Positions 7,805 to 16,069 of a stretch of 26,709 bases of DNA are shown piece after piece (the first letter of the stretch is position 1; each line of letters opens with the position of its first letter). Source of the stretch: Chara braunii (taxonomy: Eukaryota > Streptophyta > Charophyceae > Charales > Characeae); assembly GCA_003427395.1 (NCBI GenBank), contig BFEA01000215.1, positions 2,218,536 through 2,245,244 of the forward strand. Direction: 5' to 3'. Made by a program: the position numbers and the translations under genes. The notes under the pieces were generated by a model that was given only the letters and a program-made list of their open reading frames with translations, was not told the origin of the DNA and ran no database searches.

Positions 7805-7980
7805 CTGGGTTGCAGCGGCTGGTTGGTGAAGCCAGTCGAAGCAATCAGTTGCTCACAGCGGTAAAACCAGTTTGAACTGGTTGCTGGTACAACTGGATTC
7901 TGCAGGCAGGTTCAGCAACCAGGTTTATCAAACCGGTTGCTGAAACTGGTTTGGTGAAACTGGTTGCTCGAGCGGTTTGC
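7805..7980. repeat. Cluster of AACTGGTTGCTG-like motifs in both orientations
   Basis: Core AACTGGTT, often followed by GCTG or TGGTG, appears at about 7874, 7890, 7930, 7943 and 7957. Inverted forms (AACCAGTT 7865, CAGCAACC 7913) lie between. Spacing is 12-20 bp. No protein-coding explanation was found. Confidence 0.7.
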
Positions 7981-8109
7981 AGAGGGGAGTGGTGGAGGGG
8001 AGGTGGGAGGAGGGTTGATTTGCGGAGGTGGCTAGAGGTTGCGGAGGGGAGGTGGTTCTCTCTCTCTCTACCTGTTTGCATGGTGGGACACGTGTCCACT
8101 CTACGAGAC

Positions 8110-8365
8110 GTGCATGGCCAACCAACATGAAGAGGAGGGAGAGGAGTAGAGGAGGAAGAAGAGGAGGAAGAGGGGTGGAGGAAGAGGGGGATGGAGAGAT
8201 GGATGAGGAGGGGAGCAAGAGTAGGAAGAGAGGATGACGAAGTGGATGAAGAAGTGGGGGAGGAGGAGGAGGAAGAAGAGGAAGAGGAAGAAGGTGAAGT
8301 GGAGGAAGAAGAGGAAGAGGGAAAAAAAGAGGTCGAGGGAGAGGAGGAGGAAGAAGAAGAGCTCG
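8110..8365. repeat. Purine-rich (GAGGAA)n tract
   Basis: About 250 bp that is almost all purine on the plus strand (GGA, GAA and GAG units). It is open in several frames, giving poly-E on plus and poly-S on minus. A long homopurine strand of this kind can adopt triplex DNA. I do not call a gene: the open frames follow from composition. Confidence 0.85.
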
Positions 8366-8799
8366 TTTGGGGATGCCGGGTGGCTACGGGAGTGAGAGCA
8401 CAGGCAGATGGTATCCGCCTCCACCGGCAGCCCCACCCTACACACATCCCCTTGGTTGTGAGAGGTAGCTATGCTTGCAGAGATCCCCTGTATAGGCTTA
8501 GGATTAGTGGTAGGTTGGTCGTCAAAGGTCAAATTGAGAGATGAATACACGACTAGGCAAAAAGGAATGCTGCCATACAAGAGAAAAAAAAATTGACAAG
8601 TGCCCAATGGCACGGTTCCACTAGCAAGGGGAGAGATGTCAGTTTACCTCTATGGCAGCTGTGGGTTGCCACCCAAAAATTGAAGAAAAAACATTTAGAA
8701 GGTGGTGAAGAATGGCATAAACCAAAACACTATGTTGGTCTTTTTCTTTCTTGCAGACAAAGCACCTGGGATGTTGGCTCTCGCTAACTTCCTTGCAAG

Positions 8800-9022
8800 A
8801 TTTTCCCCATTGCAAGGCGGGCATCAGTCATCTGCTGCAAATGTGGTGGGTATGGCTGTTACTTTGCACGTCGAAGAAAAAACGAACCGCCACGGATGGG
8901 TTTTCTCTGTCTTTAGCCTGGTGCCACTGGCCATTCTGCTCCCTTAGCACTGTTCATCTGAAGAACCCGAAATGTCACATTTCTCGATTCTGAAGTTTGC
9001 CTGGGCGACTTACTGGTGGTTT
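8800..9022. mobile_element. Family B element
   Basis: On the plus strand: TTTGCACGTCGAAGAAAAA, then TAGCACTGTTCATCTGAAG, then AAGTTTGCCTGGGCGACTTA and the right end CTGGTGGTTTA. This is the same order as the reverse complement of 3118-3346. Confidence 0.65.
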
Positions 9023-9175
9023 AGACCTCCGGTACTTTCGAGCCTCTTTTTCCCAAGACGGATTGCTGCTGGCACGCCCAAAAAAAACGATCCGGCACGG
9101 GCACAACTTTTTGCCGCCTTTGCCTGGCGTGGCCAGCCATTTCGATTTCGTAGGCTGAGCCCCAGAAGGTAGCGA
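9016..9175. mobile_element. Family B element fused to the previous copy
   Basis: The TTTA at the previous right end is also the start of a new left end, TTTAGACCTCCGGTAC. This is followed by CCCAAGACGGATTGCTGCTG and GCACGCCCAAAAAAAACGA, typical of family B left halves. The right end is not clear. Confidence 0.5.
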
Positions 9176-9332
9176 CGCATTTACGACCTCTTTGGAAGAA
9201 AATAGCTTGGAAAAGTACTGATGGTTCAGTGGAGGGAAGGAAAGAAAGAATTCAGGCCTTAGATAGTATGATTTGTTGTGGGGCCCAAGTTCCCACTTAC
9301 ATGGTCTATTTGACTCTTATTGTTGATTGCAG

Positions 9333-9469
9333 ATATGTTCAGCTAGAAGTGTGGAAATCTGGGACCTCGCGGTGGCTGTACTGGGGCCACCGTTTGCGGC
9401 CCCTGACCAGGCATGCCATGCGATGGGATTACTTGTTGCTCACCATCGGTCAGACTGATCAGTACTGCG
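9333..9469 (+). CDS. Candidate exon, unknown protein
   Basis: Acceptor GTTGATTGCAG ends at 9332 and donor TGCG|GTGAGC starts at 9470, giving a 137-nt exon. One frame is open across the acceptor, the body and the donor, and reads YVQLEVWKSGTSRWLYWGHR, then RLRPLTRHAMRWDYLLLTIG. G/C-ending codons are enriched. A second frame contains SARSVEIWDLA, which loosely resembles the end of a WD40 blade, but it meets TGA just before the donor. Frame choice is therefore uncertain and no family is assigned. The flanks are noncoding, with no neighbouring exon in a compatible phase found. Confidence 0.25.
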
Positions 9470-9596
9470 GTGAGCCTAATTCAACCAGTCTCAGTGGACT
9501 GGGACGACACTGCAATTTTCTGGAATGTTAGGAAATGAAGCGTGAGGGTGTTCTTGTTGTATATCTGACTTGCCGGTGGAATAGGAGGACTGTAGT

Positions 9597-10030
9597 GTCC
9601 TGACTGGCAGCCTACTTCAGTGGTTTTAGAGAGACCTCCCAGTGCTTACAGTGGTCAGACGTTATTAGACCAGGTAGAGAGAGGTAGGTTGCTTTCCCTG
9701 GGGAGTAGACATTTGCAACAATGAGAAAAGCAGGGGCGGAGTGGCAGTACATCCTTCCTGTCACAAGGAAGCAGTCGATGCTGCTGTCTCGGGGTCCCTT
9801 TTACCATTACAAAGTCCTGACTGGCAGCCCACTTCAGTGGTCTTAGAGAGACCTCCCAGTGCTTACAGCGGTCAGACGTTATTAGACCAGGTAGAGAGAG
9901 GTAGGTTGCTTTCCCTGGGGAGTAGACATTTGCAACAAGGAGAAAAGCAGGGGAGGAGCGGCAGTACATCCTTTCTGCCACAAGGAACCAGTCGATGCTG
10001 CTGTCTCGGGGTCCCTTTACCATTACAAAG
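9597..10030. repeat. Tandem duplication, two 217-bp units
   Basis: Copies 9597-9813 and 9814-10030 are nearly identical. Both contain TCCTGACTGGCAGCC, GTCAGACGTTATTAGACCAG and CTGCTGTCTCGGGGTCCC. High identity implies a recent duplication. ORFs here are repeated too, with no coding signature. Confidence 0.92.
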
Positions 10031-10064
10031 GGAAGCATGGAGTGCATATCTTGATGTAAGGGTC

Positions 10065-10465
10065 CCATTCTTAGTAGGAAAAAAAAACAGCCAGCAATAA
10101 GATACACGGGGGAAATAAAAAGAAGAAACCACTGAGCGCATAGCTGCCTGCACAATCAAAGCAGACCCAGGCTGGGATTTTCTTGGGCGTATCTGACTGC
10201 AAATACTGCCAGCTTCCTTCATAGAATTACTCGTGTATGCGCATAGAGACATCACACCTTCAAAACTAATCCATTTTTAGTAGGAAAAAAACAGCCAGCA
10301 ATAAGAGACACGGGGGAAAAATAAAAAGAAGAAACCACCCAGGGCATAGCTGCATGCGGAATCAAGGCAAACCCAGGCTGGGATTTTCTTGGCCGTATCC
10401 GATTGCAAACCAGCTTCCTTCATAGAATTACTCGTGTATGTGCTTAGAGACATCAGACCTTTCAG
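10065..10465. repeat. Tandem duplication, two units of about 206 and 192 bp
   Basis: Both units carry TTAGTAGGAAAAAAACAGCC, AGGCTGGGATTTTCTTGG and ATAGAATTACTCGTGTATG. The unit boundary is at about 10271. It follows directly on the 217-bp duplication. Confidence 0.9.
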
Positions 10466-10613
10466 TCTAAGCGTACGAAAGGTGGTGATGAGATGCCCAC
10501 CTTGGATGGTGGAAGATAGGCTGGTCCTATTTGCAGTTCAGCATAGGCGTGCACGTCTTTGTTTATGCCATCTCAGCGTACAAACTGTAGTACAAGTTTT
10601 CATAGTGTGTTTA

Positions 10614-10712
10614 GGGAATGCACCTGCCCCTAGGGTAAGACCATGTGAAGGGCCCGCACCTGGCTGTGTGTTTAGGGTATGCACATTCCTTAGTGGCCTA
10701 ATCCTTGGATTA
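10614..10712 (+). repeat. Direct repeat, copy 1 of about 98 bp
   Basis: Contains TGCCCCTAGGGTAAGACCAT, CTGGCTGTGTGTTTAGGG and GGCCTAATCCTTGGATT. A near-identical copy lies at 11737-11835 in the same orientation, and a diverged partial copy at 11094-11140. Confidence 0.85.
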
Positions 10713-10808
10713 GTGGTCTCATATGCTGTTCTGAGCACCCGCTTCATAAACCAATCTATTTTCTCTTATTTTCTGTTTAGAGTACAGAAATAGGATTAGT
10801 GGTCTGGA

Positions 10809-10891
10809 CTATTGCCTTTTTTGGTGTGTCGACTTGATGAAGGAGCCTCGCTATTGCCTTTTTTGGCGTGTTGGCTTGATGAAGGAGCCTC
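10809..10891. repeat. Tandem duplication, two 42-bp units
   Basis: CTATTGCCTTTTTTGG and CTTGATGAAGGAGCCTC occur twice. The second unit differs by a few substitutions. Confidence 0.85.
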
Positions 10892-10972
10892 AGTGGGTCA
10901 GTGGGTCAGGCAGAAATGCCCTGTTAAAGAACTTCTATATCACACACCTTGTGGCCGCCTTATCGTTGTTTT

Positions 10973-11434
10973 TCAGGGAACAGAAGGAATTGGCTGGCTG
11001 TGGTGCCCATACACTTTCTCCCCTGTACGTACATCAAGGGAAAATGACGCAGGCACGTGAGGTTGGCAACATATTGCGGCAAGTAGGCCACTAAAAATGC
11101 ACCTGCCCTTAAGTGTAAAGACCATTTGCGTGGCCTCCACCTTGTGAGTGGCGTATTCTCCATCAAGGGGAATGCAATATATACACGGCCATGCTGTGCC
11201 TCTAGTGCCAGCAGCGTGTCTGGAGTGTAGTTTTTGGCTGTGACAGACCTTTCTTTGTTTCATGGGTGTTTTGCTGGCTTGTGATGGGGTGTGAACCCAC
11301 AGTCTGTAGAGTTTTCCATCTGGTGTGGGTGGGTGATAGTCTGCTTTGAGTTTTGTCACAGGTACCTTGAGGGCAGTGGCTGGTGCCCGCCTCAGGGTAT
11401 CAGTTGTTGGGCATTTGTTGATGCTTAACCACAA
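10973..11434 (-). CDS. Hypothetical ORF, doubtful
   Basis: A 153-codon open frame from ATG at 11434. Stretches such as TKLKADYHPPTPDGKLYRLW and PASFSLDVRTGEKVYG look protein-like, but codon usage shows no strong bias. An ORF of this length is not surprising by chance in a window this size. It overlaps the partial direct repeat at 11094-11140 and ends just 5' of the hammerhead-like motif on the opposite strand. No domain is recognised; a protein search would be needed to decide. Confidence 0.15.
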   Translation of the reverse strand: MWLSINKCPTTDTLRRAPATALKVPVTKLKADYHPPTPDGKLYRLWVHTPSQASKTPMKQRKVCHSQKLHSRHAAGTRGTAWPCIYCIPLDGEYATHKVEATQMVFTLKGRCIFSGLLAAICCQPHVPASFSLDVRTGEKVYGHHSQPIPSVP

Positions 11435-11486
11435 CCTTGGTTAAGGTGGATTATCACTTACAGTGTCATAAGTTAGGGGATTCTGC

Positions 11487-11563
11487 GGACCGTTGAGGGT
11501 TCAGCCTTCCGATGAGTCGGTGGAAATCCGACGAAACAGTTTGTCACAGCCCCTCGTTTGTCC
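11487..11563 (+). ncRNA. Hammerhead-ribozyme-like motif, type I with minimal helix III
   Basis: Hammerhead ribozymes are self-cleaving RNAs. The core CCGATGA (11509-11515; consensus CUGANGA, so U4 is C) is followed by helix II GTCGG/CCGAC (11516-11520 with 11528-11532, loop TGGAAAT). Then comes the invariant GAAA (11533-11536). Helix III would be ACA/TGT (11536-11538 with 11542-11544) closed by GTT, placing a GTC cleavage triplet at 11543-11545. Helix I forms distally from GAGGG (11495-11499) with CCCTC (11551-11555), and GGAC (11487-11490) with GTCC (11560-11563). The proximal part of helix I is poorly paired. Very short helix III in type I is known from hammerheads of Penelope-like elements and plant retrozymes. 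The U4C change and weak proximal helix suggest a decayed or altered copy. It lies between two direct repeats (10614 and 11737). Confidence 0.6.
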
Positions 11564-11617
11564 TCCTCCTCTTCTCCCTCCCTCTCTGCCTACGGTTTAC
11601 CGGGCAGCTCTGTTTGA

Positions 11618-11736
11618 AGATGTATAGGCCAGGTTGAAAGCATTTTCTCACGAAAAGGCTACTGCACATCCCTGAGTGGACGCCATAGATAGGCCAGGCT
11701 GGAAACCTTTTCTAATGAAAAGGCTTCTGTACAAAT
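11618..11736. repeat. Imperfect tandem duplication
   Basis: TATAGGCCAGGTTGAAAGC..TTTTCTCACGAAAAGGCT and GATAGGCCAGGCTGGAAACC..TTTTCTAATGAAAAGGCT are about 68 bp apart. Confidence 0.75.
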
Positions 11737-11835
11737 GCAGTTGCCCCTAGGGTAAGGCCATGTGAAGGGCCTGCACCTGGCTGTGTGTTTAGGGTATGCA
11801 CATTCCTTAGTGGCCTAATCCTTGGATTGTGTGCA
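11737..11835 (+). repeat. Direct repeat, copy 2 of about 98 bp
   Basis: Nearly identical to 10614-10712 from TGCCCCTAGGGTAAG to GGCCTAATCCTTGGATT. The two copies bracket a 1.0-kb interval that contains the hammerhead-like motif. Confidence 0.85.
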
Positions 11836-11869
11836 GTGGCCTGTTTTGGAGCGATGACTCCATTTCTGG

Positions 11870-11990
11870 ACCCAGCCCATGTGGCTGAATGGTATATAGT
11901 ATATACAAATGTTAACTATTAGTAAACTTGTCATGAGGTTTGAATTCTGATTGAATTTCATTGAATTCGATGTATAAAGTAAGGTTAGGG
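11870..11990 (+). repeat. tRNA-derived SINE copy
   Basis: The A-box region CCCATGTGGCTGAATGGTAT (11877) matches the other SINE heads. The B box is decayed (GAGGTTTGAATTCTG, 11935), with an AT-rich tail. Confidence 0.6.
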
Positions 11991-11995
11991 GCTAC

Positions 11996-12270
11996 CGCCT
12001 TTTGAGCCACCAGTTCCTCGCCCAGCTATTGAAGCAGAGCCTGAAAATGCCCTGCGTGCCAAACAAAGCTATAAACTGTCGTGGGCCTCATTTTGGCGGG
12101 TGTCGCCAGCTGTTTTGGTCTGGCACCTGACCCCTGAAAGTTGCGGCCACAAATGAGCCGCATATTTGTTTTCCGAGCGGGAAAAGGTATTAGTGGTTTG
12201 AACCACCAGTTCTCTCACGAGCGGATGGGTACAGCAAGGCTAGTTGTTGCCGCCTTTCAAACCACTAGTT
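11996..12270. mobile_element. Family B elements fused end to end
   Basis: The left end GAGCCACCAGTTCC (12001) is followed by the family words CTGCGTGCC and CATTTTGG. The right end ATTAGTGGTTTGAA (12189) runs straight into a new left end, TTTGAACCACCAGTTC, whose mate may be TTTCAAACCACTAGTTC (12251). The junctions are palindromic. Confidence 0.55.
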
Positions 12271-12427
12271 CAAAACGAGCCTAAGTTTATGAATCTGCGT
12301 TCGCGGGCCCGTGAGCCTGCGACTGTGACTTGACCTGCTGTTTTCACTGCCAGGCCAGACCTGAAGCGAAGTGCTCTTACGGCTCATACCGGTAAGAACA
12401 GTACTTAGGATCATGTGAACTGGGGGT

Positions 12428-12708
12428 TTTAAACCACCAGTACATCCGAGGCTCTCTTTGTTGATGCAGAATCCCCCTGCGCGCCAAGCTTTGCCGAAAC
12501 ACCAGCATGGCGTATTATTTTTTGTTTTCCCCTTTTGGCTGCGGCTGGCAGTCATTTTGGCCCGGTAGCACTGTTCATCCGAACTTTTTGGAACGACTCA
12601 TCTCCGATTCTCAGTTCACATAAAGCCAGAATGGTATTTTTTACCTATTTATGCAATTCTTTGTAGTATACGGAAGTTTGCCTGGGCAGTGTGATTGCCT
12701 TTTAAACA
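12428..12708. mobile_element. Family B element
   Basis: Left end TTTTAAACCACCAGTACATC, then CGCGCCAAGCTTTGCCGAAA, CATTTTGGCCCGGTAGCACT, GTTCATCCGAAC and GAAGTTTGCCTGGGCAG. The right end is degraded but still reads CCTTTTAAAC. This copy gives the clearest order of internal motifs. Confidence 0.7.
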
Positions 12709-12740
12709 ACAACAACAACAATAACAACAACAACAACGGC
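12706..12740. repeat. CAA microsatellite
   Basis: Imperfect (CAA)n starting at the degraded right end of the family B element. Confidence 0.85.
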
Positions 12741-12864
12741 AACGACAGAAAGAAGAAACGACTCCGTTTCTGGGATATTTGCAGGTGTAATTAGAAACGC
12801 GGTGTCCTGGTGTACATAAGGAAAATTGACTGGGGAGGGTTTGCAGGGCGAAGACGCACCCCAC

Positions 12865-13700
12865 TATTGGATGTGGATCATGACTTCCGTTGATGCGACT
12901 TGGAAAACGAAGTCATTCTTGTGAACAGAGGAGATTGATCGCTCTATGAAATAGAAGAAAAGAGAAGCTAAAGAGTCACTTCCCTCTCTGTCGTCGGTCA
13001 GCTTCGAATTGGCTGGAGGTTGGTCATGTTGTTTGAAGCCACTTGTGCTGGAGCCTAGGCCGACCTTCACCAACCTGCATTTCCTGTGGTGTTTTGCTCT
13101 ACTTCTCCTCCTCTCTTCATCCCTTTTCTCTAGTTTTGTTCATTTGTTTTCTGTATAGCACCAGGTGCATGACCCCATTAGCGATGGGCTAGGATTGAGA
13201 AGGGTTTGTGTGGCTGTAGAATGACACTCCTCTGCCACCTGATGACATATGAGATCCTACAGTCGGTTATTTTCATGCATGAACTGACGAATGAACGCCT
13301 GCGGACGTGTGATCCTACGGTCAGTTGTTTTCACGTATCAAGTACTATTAACTGAAAAACAAACGAGATCTTAGTACTCCTTGTCAACCCCTTGAACTCG
13401 TGATGCCTGTGCAAAGATAGCTTTGCGTGAAAATCTGCTCCATCCCATGCGCGTATGCCTGAGCCTACCGTGTTGCAGGGTTGGGTATACAGCTGTGGAA
13501 TGGAGCATTTCCAAAACTTCCAGACTCTTGTGTAATAGGGCCTCGCTCCACTATGCAAGATCGCTTTCTGGACCAGGTGCGTTTAGTTGAGTCCAACATC
13601 TTGAATGGATTGGCTCCTGTAAGCGTCCTTATGCATGTAGAGTGTTATCTACTGGAGTGACACACATAACTCACTGGTCAGAATCGCTACTTCAGTTACG
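12865..13700. other. No gene supported
   Basis: A minus-strand open frame (12864-13073) contains TSGFKQHDQPPANSK, and a minus-strand pyrimidine tract ending in ATTTCATAG is visible at about 12947-12970. No frame can be followed beyond it. GGGCCTCGCTCCACTA at 13539 matches the end of the MITE at 14738. Confidence 0.4.
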
Positions 13701-13716
13701 GAGTCTGTAGCACGTC

Positions 13717-13852
13717 ATGCTCGCTGCCGACAAGAAAGAAGGAAAAAGGAAAGCCTCTTTTCGCTATCAGAAAGGCGACAGTCCGTTTCTTCACTGTTCC
13801 GGTAACATCTGCCATCGGATAATTTTCCGTCCAATGGCTGAGTTGCACGGAG

Positions 13853-13927
<75 letters not shown>

Positions 13928-14157
13928 TCCACGGAGAAGTTTCTGTGACTCGGGCAGAGTTTCGCCAGACCTTCACAGTCCCATCAGGATTGCAGCCCTG
14001 TGTGTGCGTGCTTGTGAATGTCATTGGAAAAATCATGACTCTGACAGATTTTTATCAGACTTTCACAGACCCTTCAGGAGCTTGGATCACTTCATTCTGT
14101 CCAGGATGCATTGCATTTGGCTATCGTATCCAGACTCGGCACCAAGCCCAAAATTAG
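13717..14157 (+). CDS. ORF spanning the GT repeat, doubtful
   Basis: A 146-codon frame that reads (VC)n through the microsatellite. Downstream, two diverged copies of a 93-bp unit keep the same frame (31 codons): VNVHGEVSV..EFRQTFTVPSG and VNVIGKIMT..DFYQTFTDPSG. Frame-preserving divergence hints at coding, but a single period divisible by three can occur by chance. A third partial unit (CACGGAGAAGTG) begins the GT run. No domain is recognised, and the start codon is not supported by any upstream signal. Confidence 0.15.
13857..13922. repeat. GT dinucleotide microsatellite
   Basis: An uninterrupted (GT)n run of about 65 bp on the plus strand, which is Z-DNA-prone. Confidence 0.95.
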
Positions 14158-14176
14158 CAACACCTTTGTTTGGGAG

Positions 14177-14350
14177 AGGGGGTTGACGATATGCACACAC
14201 TAGCCTCACAGTTGGGGTTTTGACGATCTGCACACTAGCCTCACAGTTCTAGCTTAGCCTAAGAGGGGGTTGACGATGTGCACACACTAGCCTCACAGTT
14301 GGGGTTTTGACGATCTGCGCACTAGCCTCACAGTTCTAGCTTAGCCTAAG
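14177..14350. repeat. Tandem duplication with nested repeats, 87-bp period
   Basis: Each 87-bp unit contains GAGGGGGTTGACGAT, ACACTAGCCTCACAGTT twice, and TCTAGCTTAGCCTAAG. The structure is therefore a duplication within a duplication. Almost no divergence, so recent. Confidence 0.92.
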
Positions 14351-14454
14351 CATTCTTACGCTGCACAGCCTGAACGATCAGCTCCCTTGGATCCCACGGA
14401 GTGGATGTGACAGAAACTATACGGTATAGAGTTGACTCTCCACATGGCCTTTTG

Positions 14455-14562
14455 ATTCACGGTTACAAAAAACCTGAAAAGGTCTCATCTGATTCCTTTG
14501 GGATTCGAACTGAGGTGTGTATTTCAACTGTTCATGGGCATACCAGCTGAGCTAGGCCATTG
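14455..14562 (-). repeat. tRNA-derived SINE copy (minus strand)
   Basis: On the minus strand: GGCCTAGCTCAGCTGGTATG (A box), then CAGTTCGAATCCC (B box) and GAATCAGATGAGACC, ending in TTTTCAGGTTTTTTG. The A and B boxes are the best of the family, but the T arm does not pair, so it is not called a tRNA gene. Confidence 0.65.
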
Positions 14563-14737
14563 TTCTTGGCGGTTTTCTGCGTAACATCGGAATCTGGATA
14601 GTTTCATATAAATTTATGACAAAAGGGATACAAGACTCTTGGTCCGGATCGAAGGCCATGGCTCATGGGATGAGCTATGCTGAGCTTTAAAAGGTTGGCT
14701 AGCTCCAACTGTGTAAACATAATTTAAAGGATGCTAT

Positions 14738-14855
14738 GGGCCTCGCTCGACCACTCACCAAAAGTGCAAAATGAGAATGACCATCCGCTAAACGGAACGG
14801 TTCATGAGCAGTACTTTTGCCTTTTGTGCATGTGGTGAGTCGCAGAGCGAGGCCC
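14738..14855. mobile_element. MITE-like element with GGCCTCGCTC ends
   Basis: GGGCCTCGCTCGACCACTCA, then CCAAAAGTGCAAAA, is inverted as CTTTTGTGCATGTGGTGAGT, then CGCAGAGCGAGGCCC. Each arm is about 38 bp and the element about 118 bp. One end-like fragment also lies at 13539. Confidence 0.7.
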
Positions 14856-14859
14856 CGTT

Positions 14860-15815
14860 CCATTGTGTGCCTGGAATGAATATGGTCGTGATTTGGTACT
14901 GCTAGATGCATTTATGTCTAATATGTGTGTATGTTTAGGTTTGTAATGATTATTAGAGCTTTAAGATGACTCCACCGTGAGGTCAGGCTGGCAGTGCAAA
15001 CTTGGGGATGGGACTGCATGTGGTGGTTGGTATCCTCGTGTTACCGCCAGATTGGCAGGAAATGACATCTCACAGATGTTTCTTTGAGGTCCATCGGAAG
15101 CGTGTCGAGAGGGATGTGTCTTTGAGGCAGTAGAAGCATGCTACACATCATTTCATTGTAGAGGTGTTTCTTTGAAGTTCATCAGAAGTGGAGGCAGCCA
15201 TGGTCGGCGTTGCAAATGCGCTTCTGCCAGGTCCATTTTGATGGATGTACATGTTGTGGCTTCCATCCCTATAGGTAGGATACGACTGTGTGCAGTGGCG
15301 CTGCACTCATTCAAATCCACTTCTCATTCTCAGTGGGGGCTGTGGGATGCTCGCTGAAGAATTGATTATGGCTGCCTGATTTGGACTGTGTTTTTTATGT
15401 TTTTGTTGTCAGGGGCTCTGTGAAAGTGGGCTCCTCCTGTCCAGTGTGGCCTGAGCTTTGTAGGTTGTTTTTCTTCAAGTTCAGAAAAGTGAAACCTTTT
15501 TCTGGTCCTGAGGAATGTATATACTATATATCCAGTACTCGCCGTAAAGGCCTGCGCTCAGACAAGATCTCGATTTTGGATTCATTGGCCTCCGGAATAC
15601 GGAGAATGGGAGTCAATTTTGAAATCCACTGTGTGGATCGGCCTCCTGTTGGAAGTCTTCAAAGCAGATTGCAAAATCTTGAGGCTTCCTCCTACTGGTG
15701 GCCAGAATGCAGATTTTGAAATGAGCATCCAAGTACCGTAGCCTTCCCAGCTGCCTTTGGGACACACTAGGCTCAAGTCCTTTAAAGAAAGGAGTTTGTT
15801 TGCTCGTCTGTGCTT
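14860..15815. other. No gene supported; short direct repeat inside
   Basis: GATGTTTCTTTGAGGTCCAT (15075) and GGTGTTTCTTTGAAGTTCAT (15161) form a diverged direct repeat. A plus ORF at 15381-15719 reads STRRKGLRSDKISILDSLAS and similar, but it has no supporting signal. An ATCCACTGTGTGGAT palindrome lies at about 15625. Confidence 0.4.
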
Positions 15816-15840
15816 GTGTTTGTGTGTGTGTGTGTGTGTG
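15816..15840. repeat. GT microsatellite
   Basis: A (GT)n run of about 25 bp, followed by AGGGGAGGGG sequence. Confidence 0.9.
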
Positions 15841-15968
15841 AAGGGGAGGGGTGGGGAGGGGAATGAATGCAGCTCACGTAACCCGCAGTTCATTTCTAGG
15901 TGAAAAAGGGGAGCTGTCAATTACATGTTCACGTAGTGGTCTATTCATGTACATATATACATGCAGGC

Positions 15969-16026
<58 letters not shown>
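15969..16026. repeat. GA dinucleotide microsatellite
   Basis: An uninterrupted (GA)n of about 57 bp on the plus strand. Confidence 0.95.
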
Positions 16027-16029
<3 letters not shown>

Positions 16030-16069
16030 AGTTCAGGTAGGATGCATGGGCTTCGGTGCAGGTGCCAGC

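Noticed and set aside
7845-8613. Poly-Ser (minus) and poly-Glu (plus) open frames
   Set aside because: They are forced by the homopurine tract; all frames lack stops there.
8945-8985. CTGAAGA..CGAAATG hammerhead-like words in family B
   Set aside because: There is no helix II between them and other family B copies do not keep the words.
14455-14562. Functional tRNA gene on the minus strand
   Set aside because: A and B boxes are good but the T stem and acceptor stem do not pair; it fits the SINE family instead.
15065-15112. Second hammerhead on the minus strand (CCGATGGA..GAAACATC..GATGTC)
   Set aside because: It has a GAAAC and a neat helix III-like hairpin, but helix II cannot form and A9 is changed. 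The related sequence at 15161 lacks the hairpin.
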